From positions 682,001 to 746,000 of the forward strand of contig JAETXT010000006.1 in assembly GCA_019188255.1 (NCBI GenBank): DNA of 64,000 nt, written 5' to 3'. Each line of letters starts with the position of its first letter. The first letter of the stretch is position 1. This DNA is from Verticillium longisporum. Lineage: Eukaryota; Ascomycota; Sordariomycetes; Glomerellales; Plectosphaerellaceae. The notes under the pieces are model-generated. The model was given only the letters and a program-made list of their open reading frames with translations, was not told where the DNA came from and made no database searches. Made by a program: the position numbers and the translations under genes. Below are positions 1 through 11,060 of the stretch, piece after piece.

Positions 1-3000
1 AGAATTAGACGATTATATTATAAATATATTAACTAATATATAGAATATTACTTATAAGTATAATTATATTAATATAAAGTATTTACTTTATAATTAATAG
101 GCTTTATAAACCTTACTATTACCCTAATTATACTATCCTCTTTAGAACTTCGAATATTTACTTTATTTTCTATAAAATCTTAGCTTAATCGTTAAGCGTA
201 TTTTCCCTAATCTCGTCTATAATAAGCTAGTTATTTATAAAAATATAAAACTTAAAGTTAAGTATTAATATAGGGTCTCGATTAGGCTACTATCTCCTTA
301 TAAGCTCTAGTAGCTTAGAAATAGAGTAATAGTAAAAGGTTAAGCTCTAAGGACTATAAGTAAAATCGGGAGGGTTATCGAATTTATCCTAGTAAAAAAG
401 AGGATTCTAATTAAGGGCTTTAATCGGGTTATAGAAGATAACCTTAGACTTAGGATATATATACCCCTTCTAAGGTATTTAAATAAAGTTAGAAGGGCTA
501 TCCTAGAAGCTATATTTATATTCTTTATAAATATAATTAGTATAATTAGTATAATTAGGAAAGGAGATATACTAGAAATAAGGATATATAATATTAATTT
601 AATTAGAAGCTAAGAAGGTCGACTATTAACTCTCTTTATATCCCTTATAAGGATTACGATTAATATTATTAAAACCTTATATAATTAATAAAAATAGAGC
701 TAAGCAATAATAAGTAATCTTAATAAAGAACGATCTAAAGGGCCTACTTAGCTCGGAAACGATAAAGATATAATAATAGAATACTTAATTAGGGAATCCG
801 CTAAGCGCTAATAGCTTCTAACTCTTATAGGTATCGAGAAATATAGAGATATTATTAATATTCTAATTTATTTACTTTATTACTTTCTAGAATTACTCGA
901 TAATATTAAATTAAGAGTTAATATTAAGGATAGATTATTTAAAGATAAGCTCGAAGTATTAAGGAAAAGGATTATTATCTTTACCCTTATTATTTATAAA
1001 GGCCTATTATATAAAATAAATTAATAGCTAAAAAGGTATTAATTAATATATAGAATAGCTCCTAATTAGGGGAATAGAATTTATAAGAATATAGAAATTA
1101 TTAATATCTATTATATATTTAGATTTCTTCTTCTTAAGCTAGCTATTACGTTTATATAGCTAAGGTTAATTATTAGGGTAATCGTCCTTAATAATATAAA
1201 GCTTAGGAGTTTAATTTAAAAGGAGTTACGACCTTTAATTAGAAGAACTTATAATAGTATTATTAATAAATAGTATTTAAATAATAAAAAGGAAGAAGAA
1301 AAAGAGTATAACGATTCCTATAGCTTTTAAAAAGGGTAGAGCGAAGATAGAATAATAAATAGAATAATACTATTTAACTTAACTATTTCGAATTAATAAC
1401 CTTTTAATAGATTTATTAACCCCCTTCTTTCCTAATTAAGATAATAATTTACTATTAAATTGCCTAGAATTAATAGCCTCTTAATAGAATAATTAACTTT
1501 ATAGTCTATTATTATAAAAAGGAAGGGGAACTTTTACTTTAATTAAAGAACCTCTCTCTCTCTCTTAAATACGAATATTATATTTATAGACCTCTTCTAT
1601 TTACTTCTTAGATACTCTTATTATTTATAAATAACCTAATTAAAGTAATAATATAATTTATTATTCTATTCTCTAAGTATTATTCTCTCTTTCTTTCTTT
1701 TTATTATAATTTCTCTTCTCCTTCTACTTTTTTTATTTATAACCTATTCTATTTTTTCCTTTTTATTTACTTTTAATATAATTCCCCTAATTACCTATTA
1801 AGATATTTAAAAGTAATTATATATTATATAAAGATAATATTTATAAGAATTACTTTACTATTCTAGTAGCTATAAGGACCGACCCCTTTAATCTACTTAG
1901 AACTCCTATACTATAAACCGATTAGGAAGCGCTCTTCCCCGTTTCCTTTAATTAGCTAGAGCCTATACCTATCTCGATAATAATAGCGCTCTTAGATAAG
2001 CTTATATTTAATCTAGAAAATAAATAATTCCGAATTAATTATAATATATTTAATTATTTTAATATTATATTTTTAGGAGTTTATATCGATTCCTTTAAAA
2101 GGAATTAATCTAATTAATATATTAATTAGATTTTATAAAAATACTTAATATTAGATAAATAGAAGTAATAGAAAGTAAGAATAGGCCGAAAATATATTTC
2201 GGGAGTTTAGCTATCTTATTAAGCGAGGCTTAATAATAATACTATTTAATTACTCCCTCTAGAGTCTTATAATCTATATAGAGCATTCTATATTTCTTTA
2301 TTTCCCGATTAAATTAACCTCTTAAGGAAGCTTATTACTTCTATCTCTAATTTATATTTTAGAGGAATCGTATTAATAAGGGTTAGCGAATACCTCCCTC
2401 TTAATAGCTAGGGCTAGGATATAGCTAGCTAGGAAGATAAGTCTTATTTAGTTTTAATATATAATAATATAGAAAAGAATATATAGCTCTCTATTTAGGA
2501 GGTAACTATTAGTCTTAAAGTACTTATAAAGCCCTAATTAAGGTAATTACTATATTAGGTCCTTAATTCTAATACTTTATAGATAGGGGGCTATAATAAT
2601 AGTACTCTAATAAGCTAAGAAATAATAGATATATTCTAGGAAGCCTACTTTATAGCGACCTCTATTAATATTAGCGAAAATTACTAGATTCTCTTAATTA
2701 TTAATTAGTAGATATAGTAATCCTTTATTATTAATAGTTATTTTAAGGGCGTAATTAAGAAGGAAATTATTTAAGCTATAATCTATTTAGAAGAGTTTTA
2801 TAGGTTTAATAATACCTTAGATACTCTAATTAAGGCTTTATATTTATAGTTTAATATCCTTTAATCCCCTTAATAGTAGGATATATATTCTTATAAACTC
2901 TATATATTTAATTTAGCTCGCTTAATCTTCTTTAAGGGATTACTTAATATAAAGATATTAGCTATATATTTAAACGATAACCTATATAATAAGGCTAATT

Positions 3001-4285
3001 ATAATAATTACTTTTATTATTATTAGAAGATCTAGATTAATAAATAATTTAATCTAAGCTAGGTTAATTCGCTTATCTATTATATAGGATTTAAATTAAT
3101 AGAAGCCGATATTATAGATAATAAGGCTACCCTCTAGGGAATTCGTAGAATAGATAGGCCTATTAGTCCTAAATAGGAGGAATTCGAGAAGATAAATAAA
3201 TCTATAGTCCTCTTTAAGAAAGCGCTTATTTAGGATATATAATAGAAGCTATTTAATTCCTTATAAGAAGTTAAGGATTCCTTAGAATTAGTAGAACTTA
3301 GAGACCCTAGAGCTAAAAATATTACTAATAAGCTTAATAGGATATTACGATTATAGATTAACCTTCGTAGTTCGCTTAATCTAGCTATATTAATTAAGCT
3401 ATATAAGAGAACTTGGATTATTACGTTTATAGGAAGTATTATAATTATAAAGCCCTCTACGAAATATCTAGGTTCGAGCTATAAGTTAATTCTATTTATT
3501 CCGCTAAAAGAGAAGACTCTAAGCGCTCTAAGTACCCCTATTAAGTCTAATTAGGGCAACCTAAGTCTAAACCTATATACTATCCTTAACTTTATAGAAG
3601 TTAAGCTAGACTCTTAATTAAGATATCCCTTATTAATATATTTAAAGGAGGAATAAGTAAATTAATATATAGATCTTTATACTATAGCTATTATAAATAT
3701 TACTATTATAGGGATTATAGCCTATTTATTATTATAATATCTAGGCTAAGAGGGATAGCCTCGATATTATATTAATTTAGAATAGGATAAAGTATAATAG
3801 AGGGCTATTATTAAAGTAGCTCGGGCTTAGCTTAATATTAAAGAGCCCCTATAGAGGCTAAGTCTTTAGAGGCGCCCTCGATAATTAGATTTAGGGAATT
3901 AAGGGCTAATTCTAGGATATTTATATATACTATAATTACCTTCTTTCCTTTATTTATAGCTTTAGGGACTTATATAGTTCTAATTAGGAGAACTTGCCCG
4001 TCTTCTTAAAGAAAGGAGGTCCTAATCTTAAGAGATAAGGACTCCTTTAGGGACGATTGAAACCGGGTAGGGTAGAAAGGTATAGCTTAGTAATAAGGTA
4101 ATGAGGAGTAGTTAATTAGGGAAATAGATATTAGCTAGACTCGTTATAAGGACCCCTGAGGGATATATATTATTAATCCTATATTATACGTTTAAGGACC
4201 TATCTTTTTCTTAAGCGATTACTCTATTGCCCTAATTAGTTAAGGTTATTGCGGGCCCTACTTTAGTACTAGCTTATATATCTAT
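1..4285 (+). repeat. Inverted-repeat family, copy A (cut by window start)
   Basis: This stretch is the reverse complement of 39031-43310, nearly without indels: position x matches about 43320 minus x. Anchor points are the AT-rich block at 60-140 with 43200-43260, the CT-rich run at 1555-1575 with 41750-41765, and the block at 4000-4240 with 39090-39320. Both copies are RIP-mutated and differ mainly by transitions. Similarity stops near 4285 and near 39031, which should be one true end of the element; the other end is outside the window. I recognise no protein domain, so the element class is unknown. Confidence 0.8.
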
Positions 4286-4920
4286 TAAGAGTAATAATAT
4301 TATTAAAGTTAACTATTATTATAATAGGATATACTATTAATAGCTATAAGCTTTAATAAAATATAGGTATTATAATAAGCTATCGATTTAATGCTATTTA
4401 ATGATTAGATATATAGTCGTTGCTAGAGGGCAATTCTAATAGACTCTAAACTCGATCGATACCTCTACTTCGACCTAATATAGATTATTAACGTTAAGGA
4501 CTTTATTAATTAATAGATAAGTTAAGAGGAGGCGTTCCCTATAATTAGCTACTTAGCCCTTAATATCCTTATTATCCTAGTAATAGCTACTAATTATAAG
4601 AGGGCGTTTAGCTTTATAAAGCTTATATTAATATTATAGAGGCTTACGATAGCTTTAGATATACTAAAAGAGGTCTAATGCCTTAGAAATTAGCTTTATA
4701 ATAGCGCTATTACACTAGGAGGGCTTAAGTATTTAATATTATAAATATTAATTATTCTAATAAGTCGTCTAGTTAGCGATAGCTTTATTTATTAATTTAA
4801 ACTATATTAAATCTAATTAATTAATTTAAATAGTTAAATCTATAGTCCGAAATATATTAAATAGTTAATTCTACTCCTGATGTTTAAATTAATTAAATTA
4901 ACGGCAGTGCTAGTTTATAG
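1..4920. repeat. RIP-saturated AT-rich repeat tract (left)
   Basis: The stretch is dominated by TA, AT and AA steps; CA and TG dinucleotides are almost absent, while CG, CT and CC remain. This is the expected product of repeat-induced point mutation acting on CpA in both strands until few sites are left. No reading frame of useful length exists because stop codons TAA and TAG are dense and start codons are missing. From about 4.0 kb to 4.92 kb TG and CA become less rare, and normal composition begins near 4920. Apart from the inverted repeat listed separately I cannot name an element here. Confidence 0.85.
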
Positions 4921-5040
4921 TCAGGGTTAACTACGGATTACCCAGCCAACATCTCAGCTAATAGATAAACCGAAGCCAGCTAACCCAGTATCTTCCGAGT
5001 TTTATTCCTTTTGTTTTATGGAACGAAGCGTAGTACGGAA

Positions 5041-5656
5041 TTAGAAACGCTGGAGGGTGAGGTCGAAAGTCTGGTCGAGAGCCTTCCTGTCCTGTTCAGC
5101 GCCCGCGGCGCAAGTAGGGACGAAACCAATGATAAGCAGGGCGAGCTGGTCGACGCCGCCCTCAAGGAGGCGGAGGACACCGGCGAGGGGGCCGCCGAAG
5201 CCGGTGCGAACGAGGAAACCGGAGCGGCCGATGATGGTGTTGAGGAGGGCCTGGTGGATCTTGACAAAGTTGCGGAAGGCGCCGCAGACCTGAAGCTGGC
5301 CGTTGACAGGGAAAGGCTCATCCAGGCGGATACCGCGGAGCATGAGGATCTTGGACGCCACGGTGGTGGTGATGTCCTTGAAGTTGATGATGACGCGCTG
5401 CAGCGGGTGGTTAGCTCGACTATTGGTGATGAAGGAGGAAGCGTCAGGAGCATACGGGGACGGCCGTGATGAGAGAGATAGGGTTAAAGGGATTGATCTG
5501 GACGGCGATGTCGTTGGTCTGCTTGGAGACGTCGGCGATGGCGTCAATGGCGGAAGCTAGAGTGCCGGCCGAGAACTGGACGTTGGCCGAGAACTCTTGA
5601 GCATGGACGAAGCCCGCAAGGGCGGTGGTAGCGAGGGCGAGGGCCTTGAATTGCAT
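5041..5656 (-). CDS. Secreted UVI-1/HsbA-like surface protein
   Basis: Two exons (5656-5456 and 5397-5041) encode about 185 residues. The 58-bp intron 5398-5455 has donor GTATGC, branch GCTAAC and acceptor CTGCAG, and joins the frames at phase 0. Residues 1-19 form a signal peptide ending in VHA, so the protein is probably exported. The mature part has amphipathic helices without cysteine-rich or enzyme motifs; segments such as HQALLNTIIGR and VLRLLEGGVDQLALLIIGFVPT resemble the fungal UVI-1 / hydrophobic-surface-binding (HsbA) type. Known family members are cell-wall or secreted proteins that bind hydrophobic surfaces or respond to stress. The stop codon lies only about 120 bp from the RIP tract. 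The function is inferred from resemblance; the gene structure is firm. Confidence 0.8.
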
Positions 5657-5797
5657 GGTGGCGGTTGGAGCAAGTTTTCAAGTGTGGTTGGCTGAAGGCG
5701 GTGGCTGAGATGGCAGGAGTACAAGCTGTAAGATGATGAGGCTGTGTGATGAGAAGAAAGGAAGGACCTGACCGGTGGTGATCATTTGAGGTATGTT

Positions 5798-5805
5798 TTT
5801 ATATA
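5798..5805 (-). promoter_or_regulatory. TATA box of the secreted-protein gene
   Basis: On the minus strand the sequence reads CTATATAAAA, about 140 nt before the start codon at 5656. This is a usual distance for a strongly expressed fungal gene with a 5' leader near 100 nt. Confidence 0.5.
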
Positions 5806-5806
5806 G

Positions 5807-6965
5807 GCTTCTGCAGCACACCAGTGTCATCCAACGGCCGGACCCCCATCGTGAGGATCAGGATCGTCTGTGCCGCCAGCAACGCTCACAATGAAAACTA
5901 TCTTCGGCATGATTATCTCGACATTCCTTGCGGAGACCCTGGTGATTCTCTCAATCTGGATGTTTGCGGGGTCTTTTCACGGGTGAGCCCGGCCCGCATG
6001 CCGCTGAAGGGTCCTTCAAGAGTTTGACAACGCGGGATCGTGGGCTCCATCGCGCCTCGACCAGAAAAGATAGTGGTCCCTGGATTTCTCACACGAGTAT
6101 TGGTGTGAGATCACGAGGAAATGTGCGTCAATCAGGAGCACGGACTGGTCTTTGTAGAGCAGGGTCGTGAGACATTGTGCGCGGCAAGGCAGTACCCGTC
6201 GGACGGCAATTACAAATGTCTTTTCCTAGCCAAGGGCTGCCATATCTGTCATGTCTCACTGCTTTACGATCTATGGATCGACGGCCCGAATCAAGGGAAT
6301 GCGGGAGTTTTTGGCTTCATGAACAAAGCCCGCCAGGTGACCAAGCAGCAGAGAATCTCGTGTCAAATGTCAGAAGAGTGGAAATACCCCAACGATTGCC
6401 CAAACTGAAGCAGGCTCAAGCCTGGGCAGCAGGGAGTATTCAAAATGAAGGTGGATTGCATGCTGGGCAACCATTGCCGAGATGTGGAATACCGTCGTAT
6501 TGCGATGCTTGGCACCAGTGATCATGGCGGTCTCCAAGTATTGCTGACTATCGGGAAAGACGCGGCGGCGGTGAGGTCATGGCCTTCGGGCATTTGGCCA
6601 ATTCGGAACGATACAGAGTGAGGACGTGATTGGAAAGCCCTCAAAACTTGAATCGTTTCCCACGAGTCAGGCCACGGAAATAGAAAGCGAGTCTCACGAT
6701 GATTCTGGATCGTTGACCCTCGTTTCGTGGCGCGAATGACCAGCGACCCAGAGATCAAACCGAGCTGCGTCTGCCCCAAGATCAGATCATCCATGATCCT
6801 CCGCACATTCTACGCCAGAAGCAAAACGCCATGCAAATGCACATCAGCCCATTGGACTACCAATCCCAATCAGATGTTTAGGTTATGCTCTTATGCAGCC
6901 ATGGCACCACCAACTGTCCGGGGAGAGCCAATTGCGAGCCGGGACCCCGCATGCGGCAACGTTAG
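5807..6965. other. Intergenic region upstream of nitrate reductase
   Basis: No gene is supported. Several open stretches overlap on both strands but none has a recognisable domain or intron pattern. Sequences fitting the AreA/NIT2 consensus HGATAR occur at 6548-6553 (CTATCG, read on the minus strand) and near 6067 (AGATAG); such short sites also occur by chance. Confidence 0.5.
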
Positions 6966-6973
6966 CCGCGGAG
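6966..6973 (-). promoter_or_regulatory. NirA/NIT4-type binding site
   Basis: The plus strand reads CCGCGGAG, which on the minus strand is CTCCGCGG. This fits the published consensus CTCCGHGG for NirA, the nitrate-pathway activator. It lies about 250 bp before the nitrate reductase start codon, a sensible position for nitrate induction. Confidence 0.55.
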
Positions 6974-7223
6974 ACGTCGGCAGCACCCCACCGCGCCGGC
7001 CTCCCTTGTGCGGCGCCGCCCACGATCTAAGGGAGAATCCGGCTACCAGCCGCAAGACGTCATCACTGGTGCTCTCGAAACCTTATGGTCTGACCTTTCT
7101 CCCCGTCAGCTACAACTTCGCGCCTCTCTCTCTGTGTTCTTCTGTTTCTACTCTTCCTCTCCTGCGAGGGTCCTCCAAAGCAACATCCAAGACCCACTGC
7201 CACGTCCCATTGCCATTGTCACC

Positions 7224-10200
7224 ATGGGCGGCACGAGCCACTTTGTCGTGGAGAAGCGGGACCACCCCGGGTCCTCGGAGCAGGCCATCGAGAACGAGCC
7301 CGACTGGGGTGCGGGGCACAACCACCGCGTCGGGTTCAAGAACGTCGATGGCCGTGTCCCGGGTTACAGCGGCGAGCCGGGCGGGCCCAAGTACTGGGAG
7401 AAGGCGATGAAGAAGTACGAGGCCCTGCTCGACAGGAAGCGAAAGGGCGAGCTCATCAACTTCCGCGACGTCATCGACGGCGAAGACGACCTTCGTCTCA
7501 TCCACCCCCAGGACCGGGCGGTTGGTGTGCGGTTTGCCCTCGACTGCACCGAGGACTGGGTCAAGTATGGGCAAAAGTGGCCAATCAACGAGGCGAAGAA
7601 GAAAAGGTGGAGGAAAAGAAGAAGAAAAGTGAGGAGGGGGAAGACTCACAACAGAATGGCGCCAGCCAGCCTGCAAAGCCTGCACATGACGACAAGACGA
7701 GCCACGGTGATCTCAAGGATGAGCGGAAGAACGACGTTGGCGAGGGCGAGACTCTCGAGGATAAGTACACCGATGAGGAGCGAGCTCTCCTGCGAGCCCT
7801 GCAACATGAGAAGGACTACATCTCCAACCTCGGGACCAACGACGGCAACCAAGAGTCGCCGCAAAAGCACAACCGCTGTGACGTTTCCATTGACGAGGCC
7901 GATCAGTTCACGCCCGACAACTGGTTCCCCCGCAGTGCCGAGCTCATCCGACTGACGGGGAAGCACCCCCTCAACGCCGAGGCGCCCCTCACAGGCCTGC
8001 TGGCCGCCGGTCGCAGCACGCCCAACGAGCTGCTCTATGTGCGAAATCACGGTGCCGTGCCGCGGTTGATGTGGGAGTACCACACGGTTGACATCAACGA
8101 CGGCAAGCTCACCCTGACCATGGACGAGCTGAAGCACGGCTACCGCAGCATCAACATTCCCGTCTTCATGGCCTGCGACGGCAACCGCCGCAAGGAGCTG
8201 AACATGATGCGCAGAACGCAGGGCTTCAACTGGGGCGCTGGCGGCGGTGGATGCGCCTACTGGAAGGGCGCCCTCCTGCGCGACGTGCTGCTCGCGGCCG
8301 GCGTGCCAGAGGATCTCGGCAACGACGGCCCACGGCGCTGGGTCAACTTTGAGGGCTCGGAGGACCTCAGCGCCGGCAAGTATGCGACCTGCATCCCGTT
8401 GGCGTACGCCATGGATCCGCGCAACGACGTCATGCTGGCCTACGAGATGAACGACCTCCCACTGCCGCCGGATCACGGCTACCCTGTCCGGATCATCATC
8501 CCGGGCCACGTCGGCGGTCGATGCGTCAAGTGGCTCAAGCGGGTCTGGATTTCCGAGAAGGAGAACGACTCGTATTATCACATCTGGGACAACCGCGTGC
8601 TGCCGTCCTTTGTCACGGACAATGAGAGCCCCTTTGCCGAGACCATGTTCCGCCATCCCGGCACGGCGTGCATGGAGCAGAACCTCAACTCGGTCATCGT
8701 GCACCCTCAGCAGGGCGAGAAGATTCTGCTCAGGGACGCCGGCAAAGGAAAAGGGGCCGAGTACCGAATCCAGGGGTTCGCCTACGACGGCGGCGGCCAC
8801 GAGGTGCAGCGCGTCGAAGTCTCCCTCGACGACGGCGAAACCTGGCTCTACTGCATCCGCAAGTTCCCCGACTTGCCGATTCGCCATGGTAAGAAGTTCT
8901 GGACATGGTGCCACTGGCACGTCGACGTGCCGCTGCATCGCATGGTGCAGGCGCGGAGCATCATCGTCAAGTGCTGGAACGTCTTTAAAAACTCGCAGCC
9001 CCGGGACCCGGCTTGGAACCTCAAGGGTATGATGAACAATTGCTGGTACACCGTCAAGTCGGAGATTGCGCAGGACGACGAGACGGACGGCGCGTACGTG
9101 CTCTTCCGACACCCGACTGAGCCGGCCAATGGTGACGGCGGGTGGATGCAGCCGAGCGTCGTCAATCAGATTGAGCTGGCGAAGCGCGAGGCCGGGACGC
9201 CGCAGAAGCAGTTTACACGTGAGGAGATTGAGAAGCACGATTCCGAGGACGACTGCTGGATCGTCGTCGACGGCAAGGTGTACGACGCCACGTCCGTCAT
9301 GTCGTGGCACCCGGGCGGCAAGGCGCCGATCATGGTGCATGCCGGTCGGGTACACGCAGAGACGACAGAGGAATTTGGCAGTATCCATGACGGCTTTGCC
9401 TATGAGAAGCTGAAAGGTACGTTGATGTTTGTGATAAAGCCCCTGACCCCATGCTGACCGACGCAGAATGCCTCTTGGGCACCGTCACCGACAAGGCGGC
9501 CAACTTTATCAAGGAGAACGCCAAAAAACAGGCTGCCGAGAAGGCCAAGTCCAAAGACGACAACAAGACGACGCTTCAGAAACACCGCTGGGTGCCGACC
9601 AAGCTCATCGCCCGCAAGGCCATATCCGAGGACACGCGCGCCTACACCTTCCAGCTGCCCGACCACAAGGCCATTCTCGGCCTCGGCACATGCCAGCACA
9701 TCCTCATCGGCTTCCACCTCAAGGACAAGATGCTCGTTCGGTCGTACACGCCGACGCGACCGATCCTGCCTGCGCTGAATGACACGCCAGACCGGCTTCC
9801 CAGTCCGGCACAGAATGGCATCCCCAACGGCAAGGGGGCCGAAGAGCGCAGCAAAGCCATCAATGAGCAGCATCACGATCTTCGCGACGGCGACGGCACG
9901 TTTGAGCTTGTCGTCAAGACGTATTTCCCGACGGACCAGCAGCCCGGTGGCGCCATGTCGAACATTCTCGACTGCATGCCGCTCGGCGAGGAGGTCGAGA
10001 TTCGCGGACCGACGGGCGAGATTGTCTACCTCGGCAACGGCACGTTCCTCATAGACGGCGAGGAGCGCAAGTATCGACGTGTGTCTCTTGTTCTCGGCGG
10101 ATCGGGTGTGACGCCTGGGTACTCCCTCCTCTCGCGCGTCATCATGTCTGGCGATGACGAGACGGAGATCAGGGTCGTCGACGCCAACAACACCGAGGCT

Positions 10201-10467
10201 GACATTTTGCTGAGGGAGGAGATGGAGGAGCTCGTCAAGAAGAGCAAGGGACAGTTGAAGGTTGTACACGTGCTCAGCCGACCGAGCGACGAATGGAAGG
10301 GGTTGACGGGATACGTGACGGGGGAGATATTGAAGGACAACTTGTTCGCGCCGGGGGAGGGGGCGGCGACGTTTGTGTGCGGGCCGCCGGTGATGATGCA
10401 AAAGGCGGTGCTGCCGGCGATGAAGGAATGGGGGTATGAAGAGGATAAGGATTTGTTTGGCTTCTAG
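7224..10467 (+). CDS. niaD: Assimilatory nitrate reductase (NADPH), with one frameshift
   Basis: The enzyme reduces nitrate to nitrite in the cytosol with electrons from NADPH via FAD, haem b and molybdopterin. The start ATG at 7224 has the context GTCACCATGG. Domains in order: a molybdenum-cofactor domain with the cofactor cysteine in FMACDGNRRK (about residue 315) and the GFNWGAGGGGCAYWKG motif; dimerisation domain; cytochrome b5 domain with WHPGGK (about 695) and a second haem histidine in SIHDGF; FAD motif RSYTPTRP (about 821); NADPH motifs GGSGVTPGYS and CGPP; C-terminus EDKDLFGF. A 50-bp intron lies at 9417-9466 (donor GTACGT, branch GCTGAC). One base is missing near 7602-7605 (an A-run) in the acidic hinge after WPINEA; allowing for it, the protein has 1064 residues, longer than the usual 870-910, mainly through the N-terminal hinge. 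No other nitrate gene is adjacent. Confidence 0.93.
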
Positions 10468-10663
10468 GATGGATGGCACAGTGCGGAGCAAGGAAAGAGA
10501 TCATGTTCGACAGGTATATTGACTAAGATACGTCGAACAGAATCAAGGGCATTGAACCCAGTACATACTATATACAGCCTAAGGCTTCCTCCTGCAGTAT
10601 CTGTAGGTCCGGCCTACTTTCTTGCAGCCAATGAGTGCCCTCCCCCCTCTCCTTGTTGATCCG

Positions 10664-10874
10664 CTACACGGCGGACGAAAAGGGGTGTTCGTCAGGAGAA
10701 CCTGCGCTGGTTAGTACTGTGGGACATGAAATTGGTTGACCGATGGAAGCACGTACCGTCACTCGACTGCAGCGGAACGCCTAGGAGTTCCCCCCAGGCA
10801 AGGATGGGGAGCGTCAGGAAGAGTGCTCCGATGGTCCATGTTAGGACCACGTCCATGAGAGACCCGTTGATCAT
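10664..10874 (-). CDS. Candidate 51-residue membrane protein
   Basis: Exons 10874-10757 and 10701-10664 are separated by a 55-bp intron (10702-10756) with donor GTACGT, branch ACTAAC and acceptor GCGCAG, all textbook signals. The product starts MINGSLMDVVLTWTIG and contains one strongly hydrophobic segment (about residues 8-30) followed by a short polar tail. The frame stays open for some 40 codons upstream without an ATG, so a missed 5' exon is possible. A TATA-like TTTATAAA lies at about 11051-11060, 180 nt upstream. I do not recognise the family. The intron is the main evidence; the ORF alone would not be convincing. Confidence 0.4.
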
Positions 10875-11060
10875 GGCGATAGGCGACGACAAGGCTCTCT
10901 CTGCTGGATGGTGCTTGGTATCTGTCGCAAAGTAGCTGAGGGGCGTGGTCTGAACCTTTGGAGTCAGAAGGTGTCGTGATGGCAGGCGAGAAAACGAGTG
11001 GCATAGGGGTCATGCCATGATGGCATCCAAGTGCTGGCGGGTGAGACACCCTTTATAAAT

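Noticed and set aside
7565..7600. An intron explaining the nitrate reductase frame change
   Set aside because: Possible GT-AG pairs give introns under 45 bp or remove the conserved YGQKWP segment; a missing A in the run at 7602-7605 fits better.
7646..9388. A 580-codon open frame antisense to nitrate reductase
   Set aside because: It is a shadow of a GC-rich coding strand; no domain, unlikely composition, and the sense strand encodes a clear enzyme.
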